Origin: Rhodobacteraceae bacterium Alg238-R152
Lineage (GTDB): Bacteria; Pseudomonadota; Alphaproteobacteria; Rhodobacterales; Rhodobacteraceae
Assembly (NCBI GenBank): GCA_900537125.1
Contig: UNRJ01000005.1
Span: 124,001 to 188,000 of the forward strand
Direction: 5' to 3'
DNA: 64,000 nt
This document shows, one piece after another, positions 25,818-35,877 of the stretch. Within the stretch, counting starts at the first letter, position 1. Each line of letters starts with the position of its first letter. The translations under genes and the position numbers were made by a program. A model generated the notes under the pieces. It saw only the letters and a list, made by a program, of their open reading frames with translations. It did not search any database and had not been told where the DNA came from.

Positions 25818-27626
25818 ATGCCACTCCACCCAGCCGTCGAAAAAGTCACGGAACGTATCATCAAACGGTCCAAACCGCACCGAGACGGTTATCTAGAGCG
25901 CATGGCAAAGGCCGCTAGCCAGGGCCCGGCGAGGGCTCATCTGAGCTGTTCTGGCCAAGCCCACGCTTATGCGGGCGCAGGCGATGACCAGTCTACCCTA
26001 GCCACAGGTTCGGCTGGCAACCTCGGTATTGTAACCGCTTACAATGACATGCTTTCGGCGCACCAGCCGTTTGAGCGCTACCCGACTTTGCTGCGCGACG
26101 CCGCACGCGCGGCGGGCGGCACCGCTCAAGTCGCGGGCGGCGTACCAGCGATGTGTGACGGTGTCACCCAAGGTGAAGCCGGTATGGAGCTTTCCCTTTT
26201 TTCACGAGACGTAATCGCCCTCGCAGCCGCGGTCGCGCTCAGCCACAACACGTTTGATGCCTCCGTCTACCTCGGCGTCTGTGATAAAATTGTACCCGGC
26301 CTCGTGATCGCAGCGCAAAGCTTTGGCCACCTGCCCGCGGTTTTCCTCCCTGCTGGCCCAATGAGCACCGGTATCTCCAACGATGACAAAGCCAAGGTTC
26401 GTCAGCGCTTTGCCGCTGGCGAAGCGGATCGTGCCGAATTGATGGCGTCTGAAATGTCCGCCTACCACGGTCCAGGCACCTGCACGTTCTATGGCACAGC
26501 CAATACCAATCAGATGCTGATGGAGTTTATGGGTCTGCACCTGCCTGGTTCCAGCTTTGTGTCTCCGAACACCGATTTACGTGACGCCCTGACCGAAGAA
26601 GGCGCGCGCCGTGCGCTTTCGCTCTCGGCCCTTGGCAACAACTACACGCCGACTTGTGACATTTTGGACGAGAAAGCCTTTGTAAACGGCATCATCGGCC
26701 TCAATGCCACTGGCGGTTCCACAAACTTACTGATCCACCTAATCGCCATGGCACGCGCTGGTGGCATCGTGTTGACGTGGGAAGATTTTGCGGAGCTATC
26801 GGATATAACCCCGCTTTTGGCGCGGGTGTATCCCAACGGCCTGGCCGATGTGAACCACTTCCATGCCGCTGGTGGCCTGGGTTACATGATTGGTGAATTG
26901 CTCTCTGCGGACCTGTTGCATCCAGACACCAAAACGGTCGCCGGTGAGGGTCTCAACAACTACACCCACGAGCCAAAGCTTCTGGATGGTGCGCTGACTT
27001 GGCAACCAGGCACCAAGACATCGCTCAATGACAAGATTGTCCGCCCTGCAACCGACCCGTTTGCGCCCACAGGTGGCCTTGCCCGCTTGTCCGGAAACCT
27101 TGGCACTTCGGTCATGAAAATTTCCGCAGTGGCTCAGGAACACCGCCTCGTTGAAGCGCCTGCACGCGTGTTCCATGATCAGGACGAGGTCAAGGCCGCT
27201 TTCAAAGCCGGTGAATTGACCGAAGATGCGGTAATCGTCGTGCGGTTCCAAGGCCCTAAAGCCAACGGTATGCCTGAGCTTCATAGTCTCACTCCACTGA
27301 TGTCAATCATGCAAGGCAAGGGGCTCAAAGTCGCCTTTGTCACCGATGGTCGTATGTCCGGAGCCTCAGGTAAGATCCCAGCGGCGATCCATGTCTCTCC
27401 AGAAGCGCTGGACGGCGGTCCAATCGCCAAACTGCGTGATGGCGATATGGTGCGCGTTGACGCCGAGGCTGGCACTTTAGAAGTGCTGGTCGTAGACTTT
27501 GACAACCGTCCACTGGCCTCCGCTGATCTCAGCTCATATCAACACGGCACAGGTCGCGATCTTTTTGCGACCTTCCGTAACGCGGTCGGTCCCGCCACAA
27601 CCGGCGCCTCCATTTTTGAAGGGTAA
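25818..27626 (+). CDS. edd: Phosphogluconate dehydratase
   Basis: 602 residues from MPLHPAVEKV; GGAAGG lies 9 nt upstream of this ATG and directly abuts an earlier one at 25809. IlvD/Edd family with [4Fe-4S] cysteines in MCDGVTQGEAGMELS, YLGVCDKIVPG and GTCTFYGTANTNQM, and C-terminal VTDGRMSGASGKIPAAIH. Converts 6-phosphogluconate to KDPG. Confidence 0.96.
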   Translation: MPLHPAVEKVTERIIKRSKPHRDGYLERMAKAASQGPARAHLSCSGQAHAYAGAGDDQSTLATGSAGNLGIVTAYNDMLSAHQPFERYPTLLRDAARAAGGTAQVAGGVPAMCDGVTQGEAGMELSLFSRDVIALAAAVALSHNTFDASVYLGVCDKIVPGLVIAAQSFGHLPAVFLPAGPMSTGISNDDKAKVRQRFAAGEADRAELMASEMSAYHGPGTCTFYGTANTNQMLMEFMGLHLPGSSFVSPNTDLRDALTEEGARRALSLSALGNNYTPTCDILDEKAFVNGIIGLNATGGSTNLLIHLIAMARAGGIVLTWEDFAELSDITPLLARVYPNGLADVNHFHAAGGLGYMIGELLSADLLHPDTKTVAGEGLNNYTHEPKLLDGALTWQPGTKTSLNDKIVRPATDPFAPTGGLARLSGNLGTSVMKISAVAQEHRLVEAPARVFHDQDEVKAAFKAGELTEDAVIVVRFQGPKANGMPELHSLTPLMSIMQGKGLKVAFVTDGRMSGASGKIPAAIHVSPEALDGGPIAKLRDGDMVRVDAEAGTLEVLVVDFDNRPLASADLSSYQHGTGRDLFATFRNAVGPATTGASIFEG

Positions 27627-27629
27627 TCT

Positions 27630-28280
27630 ATGATGTCCATCACTCCGCAAGAAGCCAGCGCACAGGCGCGAGAAATCTGTAATGCAGCGCCAATCGTGCC
27701 GGTCCTGGTTGTTGATAATGTAGCGCATGCAAAGCCTCTGGCTGAAGCCTTGGTCGCAGGAGGCTTACCAGCGCTTGAGGTGACCCTGCGCACGCCCGCA
27801 GCTCTGGACGTGATACGTGCGATGGCGGCTGTGCCCGGCGGCATGGTTGGTGCAGGCACGTTGCTGACCCCCGCAGACGTGAAAGCGGCTAAGGACGCCG
27901 GAGCAACTTTTGGCGTCTCACCAGGCGCAACGGATACGCTTCTGGCAGCATGTGAAGAAGAAGGCCTCCCCCTCTTGCCTGGTGCGGCTTCCGCAAGCGA
28001 AGCGATGGCGCTGCTAGAGCGTGGTTACAACATGCTCAAATTCTTCCCGGCCGAGGCCGCGGGCGGCGCCAAATTCCTTGGATCTTTGGCAAGCCCCCTG
28101 CCCCAAATCAGCTTCTGCCCTACTGGCGGCGTGAACCCACAAAACGCCACTGATTACCTGTCTCTGCCAAATGTGGTCTGCGCTGGTGGCAGCTGGGTTG
28201 CACCTTCCAAATTGGTCAAAGAAGGCGCATGGGATCAGATTGAGGCACTGGCCAAAGAGGCTTCCTTGCTTCCCCGCTAA
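27630..28280 (+). CDS. eda: KDPG aldolase
   Basis: 216 residues. Class I aldolase with LEVTLRTPAALDVI, VGAGTLLTP, and the Schiff-base lysine K137 in MLKFFPAEAAGG. Splits KDPG to pyruvate and glyceraldehyde-3-phosphate. Three bp after edd; its stop is one base from the stop of the convergent MATE gene. Confidence 0.95.
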   Translation: MMSITPQEASAQAREICNAAPIVPVLVVDNVAHAKPLAEALVAGGLPALEVTLRTPAALDVIRAMAAVPGGMVGAGTLLTPADVKAAKDAGATFGVSPGATDTLLAACEEEGLPLLPGAASASEAMALLERGYNMLKFFPAEAAGGAKFLGSLASPLPQISFCPTGGVNPQNATDYLSLPNVVCAGGSWVAPSKLVKEGAWDQIEALAKEASLLPR

Positions 28281-28281
28281 A

Positions 28282-29670
28282 CTACCAGTTGCGGCGCCCG
28301 CTGATGTGATGCAGCGTGCTCTCTTCAGCAAACGGATCAACCGGTTCAGGGCGACTGAGCCGGTTGATTGTTTTTACGGCCATCACTACGCCAATCGCCG
28401 CAAACAACGCCCCGCCTACCGCTTGCCCCAGCAACACACCAGACGCGCCCCAATAAACGCCGCCCAACAGCGCGAGAGGTAAGGTGCCAACCGTGTGCCG
28501 CCCCCAATTCACGTAAGTTGAGTAAATCGGGTGCCCAAGATTGTTGAAACAGGCGTTGCACACAAAAATCACGCCATTGAAGAACTGCAAAAGCGCGATT
28601 GGCCCGCAAAACAGATAGATCAAGGTCCGCATTTCGCCTTCAGCATCGAAGGTATCCGCAATCAGGCCTCGTGCCAGATACAAAATCACTGCGGACAGCA
28701 GTGTATAGGCAAACAGGAACTGCAACCCAGCTTTGAGGGTACCACGTACGCGATCAAACATCCCTGCCCCGAAGTTCTGGCCCACGATTGGGCCAATCGC
28801 GCCAGACAGCGCAAATACCACGGCAAAAGCGACCGGCATCAATCGGCCAATCACGGCCATCGCAGCCACGGCATCAGTGCCGTATCGCGCCATCTCTCGT
28901 GTGATGATTGCCGCGCCAACTGGCGAGGCCACATTTGTAAGGATCGCAGGTCCGGCAATGCCACTGATCGCTTTGGCATCCCGTTTGAGCTGGCCTATTG
29001 CAGGGCGTGCATATCCTTTGTGAATCCGTACAACACACAGGACCGCGTAGGCACACATGATTACCCGCGCTGTGACAGATGCATAGGCGGCTCCGTCCAA
29101 GCCCAAATCCAATCCAAAGATCAACACCGGGTCTAACGCCGCATTGACGGCTCCGCCCAGAACCGTACCCATCATGGATCTGCGCGCATCTCCATGCGCC
29201 CGCAGAACCGCCATACTCACCATCGCAAGAGACATAAAGGGCATAGTTGGGATCACAATCCATACGTACCGTTTCGCAAGCGCCAACGTGTCGCCTTCAG
29301 CGCCCAACCAAGACAAGATCGTATCAAGAAACACCAGAACGGCAATTGGAATGGCCACACCAGTGAGCAATCCCAAAATAGCAACGGACGTTGCAGTCTC
29401 GCGGGCCTTTTGCGGGTTTTCTGCCCCAATGGAACGCGCGGCCAACGATCCCGCCGAAATCGACAGGCCAATGTTGATTGCATTGGTGAAGAACAGCAGA
29501 GTCCCCGCATAGCCCACTGCCGCAGCAAGCGCCTTATTTCCAAGCATGGAAATGAAAATCATGTCGACAAAATCAACCGCGAAAATCGCCATCAATCCCA
29601 CCGAAGATGTCAGCGACATCACGGCAACATGGCGCATCAACGCACCTTGCAAGAACACTGCTTTAGCCAT
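28282..29670 (-). CDS. MATE-family efflux transporter
   Basis: 462 residues from MAKAVFLQGALMRHVAVMSL; the frame opens 17 codons earlier without support. Twelve hydrophobic helices in two halves, with GLSISAGSLAARSIGAENPQKARE and GPIVGQNFGAGMFDRVRG as the paired MATE signatures. Cation-coupled export of drugs or metabolites from the inner membrane; substrate unknown. Transcribed toward eda. Confidence 0.88.
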   Translation of the reverse strand: MAKAVFLQGALMRHVAVMSLTSSVGLMAIFAVDFVDMIFISMLGNKALAAAVGYAGTLLFFTNAINIGLSISAGSLAARSIGAENPQKARETATSVAILGLLTGVAIPIAVLVFLDTILSWLGAEGDTLALAKRYVWIVIPTMPFMSLAMVSMAVLRAHGDARRSMMGTVLGGAVNAALDPVLIFGLDLGLDGAAYASVTARVIMCAYAVLCVVRIHKGYARPAIGQLKRDAKAISGIAGPAILTNVASPVGAAIITREMARYGTDAVAAMAVIGRLMPVAFAVVFALSGAIGPIVGQNFGAGMFDRVRGTLKAGLQFLFAYTLLSAVILYLARGLIADTFDAEGEMRTLIYLFCGPIALLQFFNGVIFVCNACFNNLGHPIYSTYVNWGRHTVGTLPLALLGGVYWGASGVLLGQAVGGALFAAIGVVMAVKTINRLSRPEPVDPFAEESTLHHISGRRNW

Positions 29671-29761
29671 CAGGTTACCTGTTCGCTTTTTGGTTTCCAG
29701 AGGCGCGCACCCTGCCACCACGGCGCTATGAGGCCAACCAGATTTTATGCGCTACAAAAGA

Positions 29762-29790
29762 AAACGCCGCTCAAAATGAGCGGCGTCTTC
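29762..29790 (-). terminator. Terminator of the nqr operon
   Basis: Ten-base perfect stem ACGCCGCTCA/TGAGCGGCGT with a 3-nt loop, followed on the minus strand by a T-rich tract, 20 bp after the nqrF stop. Confidence 0.85.
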
Positions 29791-29807
29791 TGTTTGAGTT
29801 TCTGTGG

Positions 29808-31031
29808 TCAACCGCCAAAGTCATCGAGCATGATGTCTTCGCGATCCACGCCCAGATCAAGCAACATGTTGATCACGGACTGGTTCATGATGGGCGGACC
29901 ACACATGTAGTACTCGCAGTCTTCAGGTGCGGGGTGATTCTTGAGGTATTCCTCAAACAGAACGTTGTGGATAAAGCCGGTGTAGCCGCCCCAATCGTCT
30001 TCAGGGAGCGCATCAGACAGCGCCACGTGCCAGTCGAAGTTGTCAAACTCCGCGGCCAAACCATCAAAATCTTCGACAAAGAACATCTCGCGTTTGGAAC
30101 GCGCACCATACCAGAAGGAGATCTTTCGATCGCGGTTCTGCAACCGCTTGAGCTGATCAAAGATATGACTACGCATTGGCGCCATACCAGCACCACCACC
30201 GATGAAGACCATCTCTTTGTTGGTATCACGTGCAAAGAATTCACCAAACGGACCGGAGATCGTCACCTTGTCACCTGGCTTCAGGTTAAAGATGTAAGAC
30301 GACATTTGGCCCGGAGGAATACCCTGGCTGCCGGGAGGTGGCGATGCCACACGCACGTTCAGCATGATAAGACCTTTTTCGTCTGGGTAGTTTGCCATCG
30401 AGTAGGCACGTTCAACCGGTTCAGCGACCGCAGACTCATACTGCCACAGGTTAAACTTGTCCCAGTCTTCCTTATACTCTTCCTCAATCGCGAAGTCCTT
30501 ATAGGACAACTTGTGCGCAGGCGCTTCGATCTGAATGTAGCCACCAGCGCGGAAGTTCACATCCTCGCCTTCGGGCAGTTCTAGAACCAAGTTCTTGATG
30601 AAGGTCGCGACGTTTTCGTTGGAGCGCACCGTGCACTCCCACTTCTTCACGCCAAACACTTCTTCAGGCACTTCGATGTCCATGTCCTGCTTCACAGCCA
30701 CCTGACAAGACAACCGGTCGCCACATGCAGCCTCACGCTTGGTGATGTGGCTTTCTTCGGTGGGCAAGATCGAGCCGCCACCAGCATGCACACGCACCTT
30801 ACACTGGGCACAGGTACCACCACCGCCACAGGCAGACGGCACAAACAATTTCTGTTCTGCCAAGGTTTGCAAAAGCTTGCCACCAGCCGGCACCGAAATG
30901 GTCTTTTCGCCGTTGATGGTGATTTCGACGTTGCCGGTGCTCACCAGTCGGGACCGCGCCACCAGAATGATGGTCACCAGTGCCAGAACTATTAGGGTGA
31001 AGAGAACGACACCTAGTGTAAATGTTTCCAT
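29808..31031 (-). CDS. nqrF: Na+-translocating NADH:quinone reductase subunit F
   Basis: 407 residues. One N-terminal membrane helix (about 5-25), a plant-type 2Fe-2S domain with [10 protein letters not shown] and a later cysteine in LSCQV, then FAD- and NADH-binding reductase domains ([28 protein letters not shown]). Entry point for electrons from NADH in the sodium pump. Last gene of nqrABCDEF, 13 bp after nqrE. Confidence 0.97.
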   Translation of the reverse strand: METFTLGVVLFTLIVLALVTIILVARSRLVSTGNVEITINGEKTISVPAGGKLLQTLAEQKLFVPSACGGGGTCAQCKVRVHAGGGSILPTEESHITKREAACGDRLSCQVAVKQDMDIEVPEEVFGVKKWECTVRSNENVATFIKNLVLELPEGEDVNFRAGGYIQIEAPAHKLSYKDFAIEEEYKEDWDKFNLWQYESAVAEPVERAYSMANYPDEKGLIMLNVRVASPPPGSQGIPPGQMSSYIFNLKPGDKVTISGPFGEFFARDTNKEMVFIGGGAGMAPMRSHIFDQLKRLQNRDRKISFWYGARSKREMFFVEDFDGLAAEFDNFDWHVALSDALPEDDWGGYTGFIHNVLFEEYLKNHPAPEDCEYYMCGPPIMNQSVINMLLDLGVDREDIMLDDFGG

Positions 31032-31044
31032 CTCGCCTGCCCCC

Positions 31045-31653
31045 TTACAGTTTCACGCCGGAGAAGGACATGAAGGCCAATGCCATCAGACCTGCGGTGA
31101 TAAAGGTGATGCCCAGGCCCTGTAGACCATCGGGAATGTCGGAATACTTCAGCTTCTCGCGCACACCGGCCATTGCGGTGATCGCAAGCGCCCAACCAAA
31201 GCCGGAGCTCAGACCATAAGTCACGCTTTCGGCGATGTTGTAGTCACGTTCCACCATAAACAGCGACCCACCCAAGATGGCGCAGTTCACGGTGATCAGC
31301 GGCAAGAACACACCAAGCGCGTTGTAAAGCGGCGGGAAGAACTTATCGAGCACCATCTCGAGGATCTGAACCATCGCCGCGATCACGCCGATGTAGCAGA
31401 TCAGACCAAGGAAGGTCAGGTCAACGTTCGGGAAGCCTGCCCATGCCAGCGCGCCTGGCGCCAGCAGATAGGTGAGAAGCAGGTTGTTGGTGGGAACCGT
31501 AATGGCCTGTACCAGCATCACGGAGATGCCCAGACCAAGCGCGGTCGAAATCTTCTTCGAAACGGCAATGAAAGTACACATGCCGAGGAAGAAGGAGAGC
31601 GCAAGGTTCTCAACAAAGACGGCCTTTACGGCCAGAGAGAGAAGCCCTTCCAT
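31045..31653 (-). CDS. nqrE: Na+-NQR subunit E
   Basis: 202 residues, six membrane helices, with [17 protein letters not shown] and [19 protein letters not shown] carrying the conserved cysteines that ligate the intramembrane iron centre shared with NqrD. Its ATG overlaps the nqrD stop by one base. Confidence 0.96.
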   Translation of the reverse strand: MEGLLSLAVKAVFVENLALSFFLGMCTFIAVSKKISTALGLGISVMLVQAITVPTNNLLLTYLLAPGALAWAGFPNVDLTFLGLICYIGVIAAMVQILEMVLDKFFPPLYNALGVFLPLITVNCAILGGSLFMVERDYNIAESVTYGLSSGFGWALAITAMAGVREKLKYSDIPDGLQGLGITFITAGLMALAFMSFSGVKL

Positions 31654-32306
31654 TAGTGGCCCTCCACAACTTGAATTTTATATTCACGCTCTTCCACCTG
31701 TTCAGGTTTCCAGGCACGCACCGCCCAGATCAGCAAACCGATGATGAAGAACGCCGAAGGTGGCAGCAGCAACATACCGTTTGGCACATACCAACCACCG
31801 TTGTTCACGGTTGGCAGGATGGTGACGCCAAACAGACTGCCCGCGCCAAACAACTCACGAATGAATCCCACAACGAGCAACAGCGCACCATAACCGAGGC
31901 CGTTGCCAACCCCGTCAATGAAGCTGTCGATTGGTGGGTTTTTCATCGCAAACGCTTCCGCGCGGCCCATCACGATACAGTTGGTGATGATCAGGCCCAC
32001 AAACACCGACAGCGTCTTGGAGACGTCATAAGCATAAGCTTTCAAAACCTGATCCACGATGATCACCAAAGACGCGATGATCACCATCTGCACGATAATT
32101 CGGATCGAACCCGGAATCTGGTTGCGCAGCACCGAAATGAACATCGAGCTGAAGCCTGTAACCGCTGTCACCGCGAGCGCCATAACAAAGGCAACTTGAA
32201 GCGAGGAGGTCACCGCCAGCGCAGAACAGATGCCCAGCACCTGCAGCGTGATCGGGTTGTTGTCGACAAGCGGGTCGACCAGAAGGTCTCTTTTTGTCTG
32301 AGCCAT
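31653..32306 (-). CDS. nqrD: Na+-NQR subunit D
   Basis: 217 residues, six membrane helices, pseudo-symmetric with Nqr[15 protein letters not shown] and [16 protein letters not shown] carry the paired cysteines. The start codon overlaps the nqrC stop by one base (TGATG). Confidence 0.96.
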   Translation of the reverse strand: MAQTKRDLLVDPLVDNNPITLQVLGICSALAVTSSLQVAFVMALAVTAVTGFSSMFISVLRNQIPGSIRIIVQMVIIASLVIIVDQVLKAYAYDVSKTLSVFVGLIITNCIVMGRAEAFAMKNPPIDSFIDGVGNGLGYGALLLVVGFIRELFGAGSLFGVTILPTVNNGGWYVPNGMLLLPPSAFFIIGLLIWAVRAWKPEQVEEREYKIQVVEGH

Positions 32307-33115
32307 CAGATCTCTCCTGCTTTGAGGTTTTCAAGGAACGGGCCAAAGCCAGCTTCGCCCATCCAGAACCGCACAAGGTTGTCGACACCAACAGACGTCA
32401 ACGTTGCCCCAGCAAGCGCATCAACATGATAATCAGCACCGGCAGGCGGCACAGACTTGGCAACCGTGATCTGTAAGCTGCCGTCTTCATCAGCCAGTTT
32501 TTTACCACCCCACAGCGTTTTCCAACGCGGGTTGTCCACTTCGGCACCGAGGCCAGGTGTCTCACCGTGGTCGTAGAACTGTAGACCAAAGATGTCGTTG
32601 CCGTTTTCTTCAAGCGCGATGAAACCATAAAGCGTAGACCAAAGGCCATAGCCATGGATCGGCAGGATCACTTTATCGAGAGAGCCGTCGTCATTGCGCA
32701 GCAAGTAGACCGTTGCGAATTTTGTCTGACGGCCAATGCCTGCCGGGTCGTTACTTAGGCGCACGGACAGCTCAGGGTCAGTTGCCGCAGCGCGGTCATC
32801 AAAGGTTGCCGCGTCAAACGCATCGGTGAATGTGCCAGTTTCCAGCTCAACCACCTGAGGTTCAAACACGCTGAACCCTTCCAGCACGTCCATGCCCGGC
32901 TCAAAAAGACCCGCCACCTGAAGAACGTTGGCCTGTTTGTCTTTGAGTTTGTTCTGCTCCTGCAGTGGACGTAGCGCCACAGACACAGCAGACACAATCA
33001 TCGAAGCCACAAGGCACAGGCTGACGGCGATGAAGACCGTCTTACCAACACTGTCTGGCGGAGCCGCCAGAAAGCGGGCAATGGGCCCTTTGTTTTGGTT
33101 GGGAGCGTCAGACAT
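32306..33115 (-). CDS. nqrC: Na+-NQR subunit C
   Basis: 269 residues from [15 protein letters not shown]. One N-terminal helix (about 28-48) and a periplasmic FMN-binding domain. The flavinylation motif reads [10 protein letters not shown], with alanine where serine or threonine is usual before GAT, but the FMN-bearing threonine is present. The C-terminus [19 protein letters not shown] is typical. Overlaps the end of nqrB by 8 bp. Confidence 0.95.
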   Translation of the reverse strand: MSDAPNQNKGPIARFLAAPPDSVGKTVFIAVSLCLVASMIVSAVSVALRPLQEQNKLKDKQANVLQVAGLFEPGMDVLEGFSVFEPQVVELETGTFTDAFDAATFDDRAAATDPELSVRLSNDPAGIGRQTKFATVYLLRNDDGSLDKVILPIHGYGLWSTLYGFIALEENGNDIFGLQFYDHGETPGLGAEVDNPRWKTLWGGKKLADEDGSLQITVAKSVPPAGADYHVDALAGATLTSVGVDNLVRFWMGEAGFGPFLENLKAGEI

Positions 33116-34307
33116 TACGACGGGCCCTCCGTTTGATATTTGCTTGCACAACAAAGTAGTCGATCAGCGGTGCAAAAACGTTGCCGAAGAGGATTGCGAG
33201 CATCATGCCTTCCGGGAAGGCTGGGTTGATCACGCGGATCATGACAACCATGAACCCAATCAGTGCCCCGTAGATGTAGCGGCCCATATTGGTGTGGGAT
33301 GCGGACACCGGTTCGGTGACCATAAACACCATGCCGAAGGCAAATCCGCCGACAACAAAGTGCCAATACCAAGGCATTGCAAACATTGGGTTGGTGTCAG
33401 AACCAATCACGTTAAGCAGCAATGAGAAGCCGATCATGCCAGCCATACATCCGACCACAAGGCGCCAATTGGCAATCTTGGTGATCAGAAGGAATGCCAA
33501 ACCGATCAGACAAGCCAATGCGGACACTTCACCGATAGACCCTTGGACAGTCCCGACAAAGGAGTTCATCCAATTCATGCCGTTTGCGGCCAGTTCCTGA
33601 TAGCCTTGCGATGCGCCAACCGAAAGCGCAGTCGCGCCAGAGAAGCCGTCCACCGGTGTCCAGATGGTGTCGCCAGACATATTCGCGGGATACGCAAAAT
33701 AGAGGAAGGCCCGCCCTGTCAAAGCAGGATTGAGGAAGTTTTTGCCAGTGCCGCCAAAGACTTCTTTGCCAATCACAACACCAAAGCTGATGCCGAGCGC
33801 CACCTGCCACAATGGGGCAGCTGGCGGCATGATCAGCGCGAAAAGCATCGAGGTTACAAGGAAACCTTCGTTGACTTCGTGGCCACGCACCGTTGCAAAC
33901 AGCACTTCCCAAATACCACCCACCACTAGTGTGGTGATGTAGATGGGTAAGAAATACAGCAATCCATGGGCAAAGTTTGCCAGCGGATTGGACGCGTCAA
34001 AACCGATTCTCAGCGCGGAGATGATCCATGCACGCCACCCGGTTGGGTCAATTGTCTCATATGCCGAGTTGACCTGAAGACCGACGTTATACAGCCCCAT
34101 GATGATACAGGGGATGGTCGCGATCACGACGTAGGTCATGATACGTTTCATATCGACATAAGACCGCGCATGTGGCGCGGCTTTGGTCACCGTTTTTGGC
34201 GTATAGATGAAGCTCTCGACCATTTCATAGATCGGGAACAGTTTTTCGTATTTGCCGCCTTTAACAAAGTGCGGTTCAATACGATCAAAGAAGTTGCGCA
34301 ACCCCAT
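33108..34307 (-). CDS. nqrB: Na+-NQR subunit B
   Basis: 399 residues, about ten membrane helices. The covalent FMN site is DGFSGATALS, a good ApbE substrate motif. N-terminal MGLRNFFDRIEPHFVKGGKYEKLFPIYEM is characteristic. The main sodium channel subunit. Two bp after nqrA. Confidence 0.97.
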   Translation of the reverse strand: MGLRNFFDRIEPHFVKGGKYEKLFPIYEMVESFIYTPKTVTKAAPHARSYVDMKRIMTYVVIATIPCIIMGLYNVGLQVNSAYETIDPTGWRAWIISALRIGFDASNPLANFAHGLLYFLPIYITTLVVGGIWEVLFATVRGHEVNEGFLVTSMLFALIMPPAAPLWQVALGISFGVVIGKEVFGGTGKNFLNPALTGRAFLYFAYPANMSGDTIWTPVDGFSGATALSVGASQGYQELAANGMNWMNSFVGTVQGSIGEVSALACLIGLAFLLITKIANWRLVVGCMAGMIGFSLLLNVIGSDTNPMFAMPWYWHFVVGGFAFGMVFMVTEPVSASHTNMGRYIYGALIGFMVVMIRVINPAFPEGMMLAILFGNVFAPLIDYFVVQANIKRRARRNV

Positions 34308-34309
34308 GG

Positions 34310-35659
34310 TTAACCCTCCCTCTCAATCTTGGTCAGGCTATCGCGGAGTGCTTCGCCATATTCATATTTTGCAGGACAGGAGAAACCAACAAGACCAAGG
34401 TCTTCCTCGTCCAGTTCGAGCGCTCCCAGCTTTTGTGCTTCGTCGGTGTCCATCACCAACAAGGCCCGCAACAGTTGTGTCGGCAGGAAATCCTGCGGCA
34501 TCAGCTCTTCGAAGGTACCCAACGGCACCATCGCGCGGCGGCCACCGTTCAAATTGGTGCTTAGGGGGTAAAGCTTCTTGGAAAAGGCCGAGCCGAGAAC
34601 TGGCAAAAGGCTATATTTCGACGGCATCGGCCGTATCCACCCCATTGGGATCTGCTTGTGATCCTCTTCCATGATGGTCACTTGGCGCGCATACCGCCCT
34701 AGGAACGTCACAACCTCTTCGCCAGCCTTACCGCTCAAAACTGAACCGGACACCAAACGTACCGGAAGGTCAGAGGATATCTCCCCTTTGGTCAGTTCGA
34801 GCAGCGAAGCTCCTTCCACAGTACGCACCAAACGTGGCTTGTCGCAGAGCGGGCCGCTCAGAGCTATTACCCGACTGGCGTTAATCTTGCCGGTCTCCAG
34901 CAAGCGGCCAATAGCGATCACGTCTTGGTAACCAACGGTCCACACGGTTTTGGACGCTGACGGTGGCTCCAAGAAATGCATATGTGTACCAGCCAGGCCC
35001 GCAGGATGCGGACCAGAGAAGGTCGCCACGGTCACACCATCGGCACTTGGAACCTTGGCACCCTGTGCGTGGCAAAGATACGTCGCGCCGTCGGTCAGCT
35101 TGGTGATTGCAGCCAAGCCTTGAGCGAAGGCATCTCCAGCATCGGCAATCACAACCGCAGGATCCCCCGCCAAAGGCTCGGTATCCATTGCGTTTACATA
35201 GATCGCAGCAGGCGCAGCATCCGGTGTCGGAACCTTGGAATAAGGCCGCGTGCGGAACGAGGTCCATAGGCCTGCGGCACAAAGCCGCTCCGCCAGACCT
35301 GCCCGGGTAGACACATCGCCCACAGCTGCAAAGTCTTTTGGCTCGACCGCTGAAGAATCAACTTCGATTTCCACACTGAGCAAAACCCGCCGTGGGCCGC
35401 GGTTGATCGCCTTCACACGGCCAGACACAGGAGAGACGACTTTCACGTCCATTGTGTCCTTATGTGCAAGGAGTGGATCCCCTGCGGCCACCACATCTCC
35501 TTCTGATACGGAGATACGCGGCTTCAGTCCTATATAGTCGCCTCCCAACACGGCCACGGTTTTCACCGGGGCGGCGTCGTGTATCTCTTCCGAGGCCGGC
35601 GCGCCGGTGATCGGAAGATTCAGGCCTTTTTTGAGCGCAAAATGCTGCACGTCAATCAC
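34310..35659 (-). CDS. nqrA: Na+-NQR subunit A
   Basis: 449 residues with a GTG start (MIDVQHFALKKGLNLPITGAP). Soluble cytoplasmic subunit with a biotinyl-like fold (VSEGDVVAAGDPLLAHK) implicated in quinone access. First gene of the operon; divergent from apbE across 218 bp. The GTG has only a weak ribosome site, so a slightly longer form cannot be excluded. Confidence 0.94.
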   Translation of the reverse strand: MIDVQHFALKKGLNLPITGAPASEEIHDAAPVKTVAVLGGDYIGLKPRISVSEGDVVAAGDPLLAHKDTMDVKVVSPVSGRVKAINRGPRRVLLSVEIEVDSSAVEPKDFAAVGDVSTRAGLAERLCAAGLWTSFRTRPYSKVPTPDAAPAAIYVNAMDTEPLAGDPAVVIADAGDAFAQGLAAITKLTDGATYLCHAQGAKVPSADGVTVATFSGPHPAGLAGTHMHFLEPPSASKTVWTVGYQDVIAIGRLLETGKINASRVIALSGPLCDKPRLVRTVEGASLLELTKGEISSDLPVRLVSGSVLSGKAGEEVVTFLGRYARQVTIMEEDHKQIPMGWIRPMPSKYSLLPVLGSAFSKKLYPLSTNLNGGRRAMVPLGTFEELMPQDFLPTQLLRALLVMDTDEAQKLGALELDEEDLGLVGFSCPAKYEYGEALRDSLTKIEREG

Positions 35660-35877
35660 ATCCCGTCGTTTCTGGTTCGTCTTCGATTTTTTGATCTGTC
35701 GCGCATGCCTATACGCGTTCCACGCGTGCGCAACCAGCCCTTAAACTGCCACTTTTCTATTGTTTCTCCCCCTTGAGAGCAATAAAGATTGTCACCAACA
35801 GCGCGGATGCTCCGCTGCCCAAGTGATCTGGGCCGCGGCCCGGATTTGTTGCCCCAACTCACAGAGAATTTCTTGAA

